Of a DNA stretch of 7,267 nt, positions 5,920 through 7,267 are shown piece by piece. The position numbers and the translations under genes are program-made. The notes below the pieces were generated by a model, which saw only the letters and a program-made list of their open reading frames with translations, made no database searches and was not told the origin of the DNA. This DNA is from Rickettsiales bacterium (GTDB lineage: Bacteria > Pseudomonadota > Alphaproteobacteria > Rickettsiales > Rickettsiaceae), in the NCBI GenBank assembly GCA_947508155.1, contig CANNRM010000024.1, positions 1 to 7,267 on the forward strand. The letters are read 5' to 3'. Numbering within the stretch: position 1 is the first letter of the stretch; the number at the start of each line of letters is the position of its first letter.

Positions 5920-7038
5920 ATGAAATCAAATACACTCATATCAATAGGCCTCATGAGCGGTACATCAATGGATGGAATCGATGCCGCTCTTATAAAAACA
6001 AATGGCGATGATATAATCGAAGAAATATCATCCATTTCTATTCCATATACATCAGACATAAAACATAAACTCAAGGATGCGGAAGCAAAAATACGAGCAA
6101 ATCCATCTATCAATCCAGAAGAAATAACCGCTCTCTCTACATCACTGCATATTGAAGCCGTTCGTGCATTACTTAAAAAATCTGGATATAGCGCGAAAGA
6201 TATAGATGTCATAGGATATCATGGCCAAACAATGTATCATAACCCAGAGAAAAAAATATCTATTATTCTTGGTGATGGCGCAGCTATGGCTAAAGAACTG
6301 GGCATTACTGTTGTAAATGATTTCCGCAGGAATGACATAGAACTTGGCGGACGCGGTGCACCATTTGCACCTATTTACCACCTAGCTCTTGCTAAGCGAG
6401 ATAATAAAATCCCTGTAGCCGTGGTAAATTGCGGTGGCATCGCTAATATCACTATCATCCCCGATGATAATCCAGCTCATATGATTGCCTATGATACTGG
6501 CACAGGCAATGGTCTTGTCGATCGGTTGGTTAGAGCCCGCACTGGTGGTAAGGAACATATGGATGAGAATGGAAAATATGGCATAAAAGGAAAAGTACAC
6601 GAGGATATTCTGAAGCTTTTATATGCAAAATCCACATTCAAAAACGGCAAGAATTTCTTTGACACAAATGGACCAAAAGCATTGGATATAAATGACATGC
6701 AACTGATTCCAGCATTAGAGAATTTATCGATTGAAGATGCTTGTAGAACATTGGAGGCTTTCACAGCCGATTCTATAGTGCATAACTTAAATCCCATCCC
6801 ACAAAATTGGATTTTAGCAGGTGGCGGATGGAATAATCCCATAATTTTGAGCGAATTAAAAGCAAGGCTTCCTGGCGCAAATGTTATTACTGCAGATGAG
6901 GCTGGATGGGATGGCACGGCTTTGGAGGCTCAGATTTTTGCATATATGGCTGTGAGGTCCTTAAAAGGGTTGCCGCTTAGTTTTCCAAATACTACTGGAG
7001 TGCCAAAACCTACATGTGGTGGAGTTGCTCATCAATAG
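5863..7038 (+). CDS. anmK: Anhydro-N-acetylmuramic acid kinase AnmK with N-terminal signal-like extension
   Basis: AnmK uses ATP and water to open 1,6-anhydro-MurNAc and yields MurNAc-6-phosphate, the step after NagZ in peptidoglycan recycling; it is normally cytoplasmic. Motifs in the 391-residue frame: GLMSGTSMDGIDAAL at 29-43 (phosphate-binding), GYHGQT at 118-123, DFRRNDIELGGRGAP at 153-167 with Asp158 as the expected catalytic base, NCGGIANIT at 189-197 (usually NIGGIAN), DTGTGNGLVD at 211-220 (usually DTGPGN), GGGWNN at 320-325, and GWDGTALEAQ with TTGVPKP near the end. The gene is full length and looks functional. The first 19 residues (MKHLLLFLSI... NVVA) look like a signal peptide and resemble that of the upstream gene. 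An internal ATG at 5920 would give 372 residues, close to the usual 370 or so, and is an equally good start choice. Neither start has a clear Shine-Dalgarno; translational coupling to the stop at 5856-5858 favours 5863. Confidence 0.95.
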   Translation: MKHLLLFLSIIITSTNVVAMKSNTLISIGLMSGTSMDGIDAALIKTNGDDIIEEISSISIPYTSDIKHKLKDAEAKIRANPSINPEEITALSTSLHIEAVRALLKKSGYSAKDIDVIGYHGQTMYHNPEKKISIILGDGAAMAKELGITVVNDFRRNDIELGGRGAPFAPIYHLALAKRDNKIPVAVVNCGGIANITIIPDDNPAHMIAYDTGTGNGLVDRLVRARTGGKEHMDENGKYGIKGKVHEDILKLLYAKSTFKNGKNFFDTNGPKALDINDMQLIPALENLSIEDACRTLEAFTADSIVHNLNPIPQNWILAGGGWNNPIILSELKARLPGANVITADEAGWDGTALEAQIFAYMAVRSLKGLPLSFPNTTGVPKPTCGGVAHQ

Positions 7039-7155
7039 AATTACTCCTGAGCTCTTCTTTGCCATATTCATTTCCCATTCAAATATTTCTTCAAATCCTA
7101 TGTCTCTTTCGCGTACTAACTGATTATTCTTCTCAGTATTATACCTACACCGCAT
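7039..7155 (-). pseudogene. Remnant of a BrnT-like toxin gene (5' part only)
   Basis: Reading leftward from the ATG at 7155, preceded by AGGGGG seven bases upstream as a good Shine-Dalgarno, the first 27 or so codons give MRCRYNTEKNNQLVRERD then IGFEEIFEW. The pattern K-N-x-x-L-x-x-x-R-x-I-x-F-E-E is the N-terminus of BrnT-like RNase-type toxins. After this, similarity stops: the same frame runs on into the antisense of anmK and ends at 6961, about 64 codons, shorter than the usual 85-100. In the +1 frame, L-N-G-K appears just after FEEI, as in the family's usual continuation, followed at once by a stop, which hints at a frameshift plus loss of the 3' end. It overlaps the end of the antitoxin frame by 11 bp, as in a toxin-antitoxin operon. 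Recognised from memory of the family. Confidence 0.5.
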
Positions 7156-7267
7156 AATCTAACCCCCTAGATGCATCCTTGTGGATTAACATATTGATAT
7201 AAGTTTGATAAGGTATTCCTAGCCTAGCAGACTTAAGTCTCATAATTTCTAAATCATGCTCACGTAC
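7145..7267 (-). CDS. CopG-like (ribbon-helix-helix) antitoxin, C-terminal part, cut by right edge
   Basis: From the right edge (base 7267) a minus-strand frame of 40 codons ends at the TAG at 7147-7145. It contains REHDLEIMRLKSARLG followed by IPYQTYINMLIHK. The block G-I-P-Y-Q-T-x-I-x-x-x-I/L-H-K is typical of the CopG/BrnA-type antitoxins that accompany BrnT-like toxins; this half binds DNA as a dimer and usually represses the operon. The last residues (DASRGLDYAV) replace the usual HKYxxG ending. The start lies outside the window. It overlaps the toxin remnant by 11 bp, with the antitoxin first, whereas brnTA operons usually have the toxin first. Confidence 0.7.
   Translation of the reverse strand, partial: VREHDLEIMRLKSARLGIPYQTYINMLIHKDASRGLDYAV

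Noticed and set aside
5820..6212. Open minus-strand frame of 130 codons
   Set aside because: Antisense to the anmK start and its MSGTS motif; no independent support.
6489..6917. Open minus-strand frame of 142 codons
   Set aside because: It lies wholly antisense to the conserved core of anmK, has no family motif and no ribosome site; it is a shadow of the real gene.
7021..7060. Possible terminator after anmK (GCTCA 7027-7031 with TGAGC 7048-7052, then T-rich bases)
   Set aside because: Only 5-bp arms with a 16-base loop, a competing GGAGT/ACTCC pairing that crosses it, and a broken T-tract; too weak to call.
1..7267. tRNA, rRNA, CRISPR array, insertion sequence or riboswitch
   Set aside because: Read through both strands; no cloverleaf, regular spaced repeats, transposase motifs or terminal inverted repeats were seen.

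Overview
The window is AT-rich and gene-dense. It looks like an alphaproteobacterial endosymbiont of the Rickettsiales type. The reasons are an oversized VirB6-like type IV secretion subunit with a long N-terminal periplasmic domain and a very long C-terminal tail, alphaproteobacterial-style AnmK and NagZ motifs, and a decayed toxin-antitoxin pair. The genus cannot be fixed from the sequence alone; a Midichloriaceae- or Rickettsiaceae-like host is an inference.

Layout, left to right. (1) The 3' three-quarters of nagZ (+), cut by the left edge. (2) A large virB6-like gene (-) that converges on nagZ and overlaps its end by 20 bp. (3) A divergent intergenic region of about 210 bp with a plausible promoter for each flank, an 18-bp near-palindrome inside the virB6 promoter and a TGTGC-N7-GCACA dyad next to the rightward promoter. 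(4) A two-gene unit (+): an exported phosphodiester glycosidase (NAGPA family), then 4 bp later anmK. (5) At the right edge on the minus strand, the end of a CopG-like (ribbon-helix-helix) antitoxin gene overlapping the start of a BrnT-like toxin gene that loses its similarity after about 27 codons and runs into anmK.

How the genes may work together. NagZ releases 1,6-anhydro-MurNAc from cell-wall turnover fragments and AnmK phosphorylates that sugar, so two recycling steps lie on either side of virB6. The exported glycosidase, sharing a transcript with anmK, may act on a sugar-phosphate or cell-wall substrate in the envelope; its substrate is unknown. The most surprising point is that the anmK frame begins with a signal-peptide-like stretch resembling that of the glycosidase just upstream, with many differences silent or conservative. 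Either AnmK is exported here, which would be unusual, or translation starts 19 codons later and the extension is a relic. VirB6 itself appears to be a lipoprotein with several membrane spans and a cysteine-free tail of about 590 residues.
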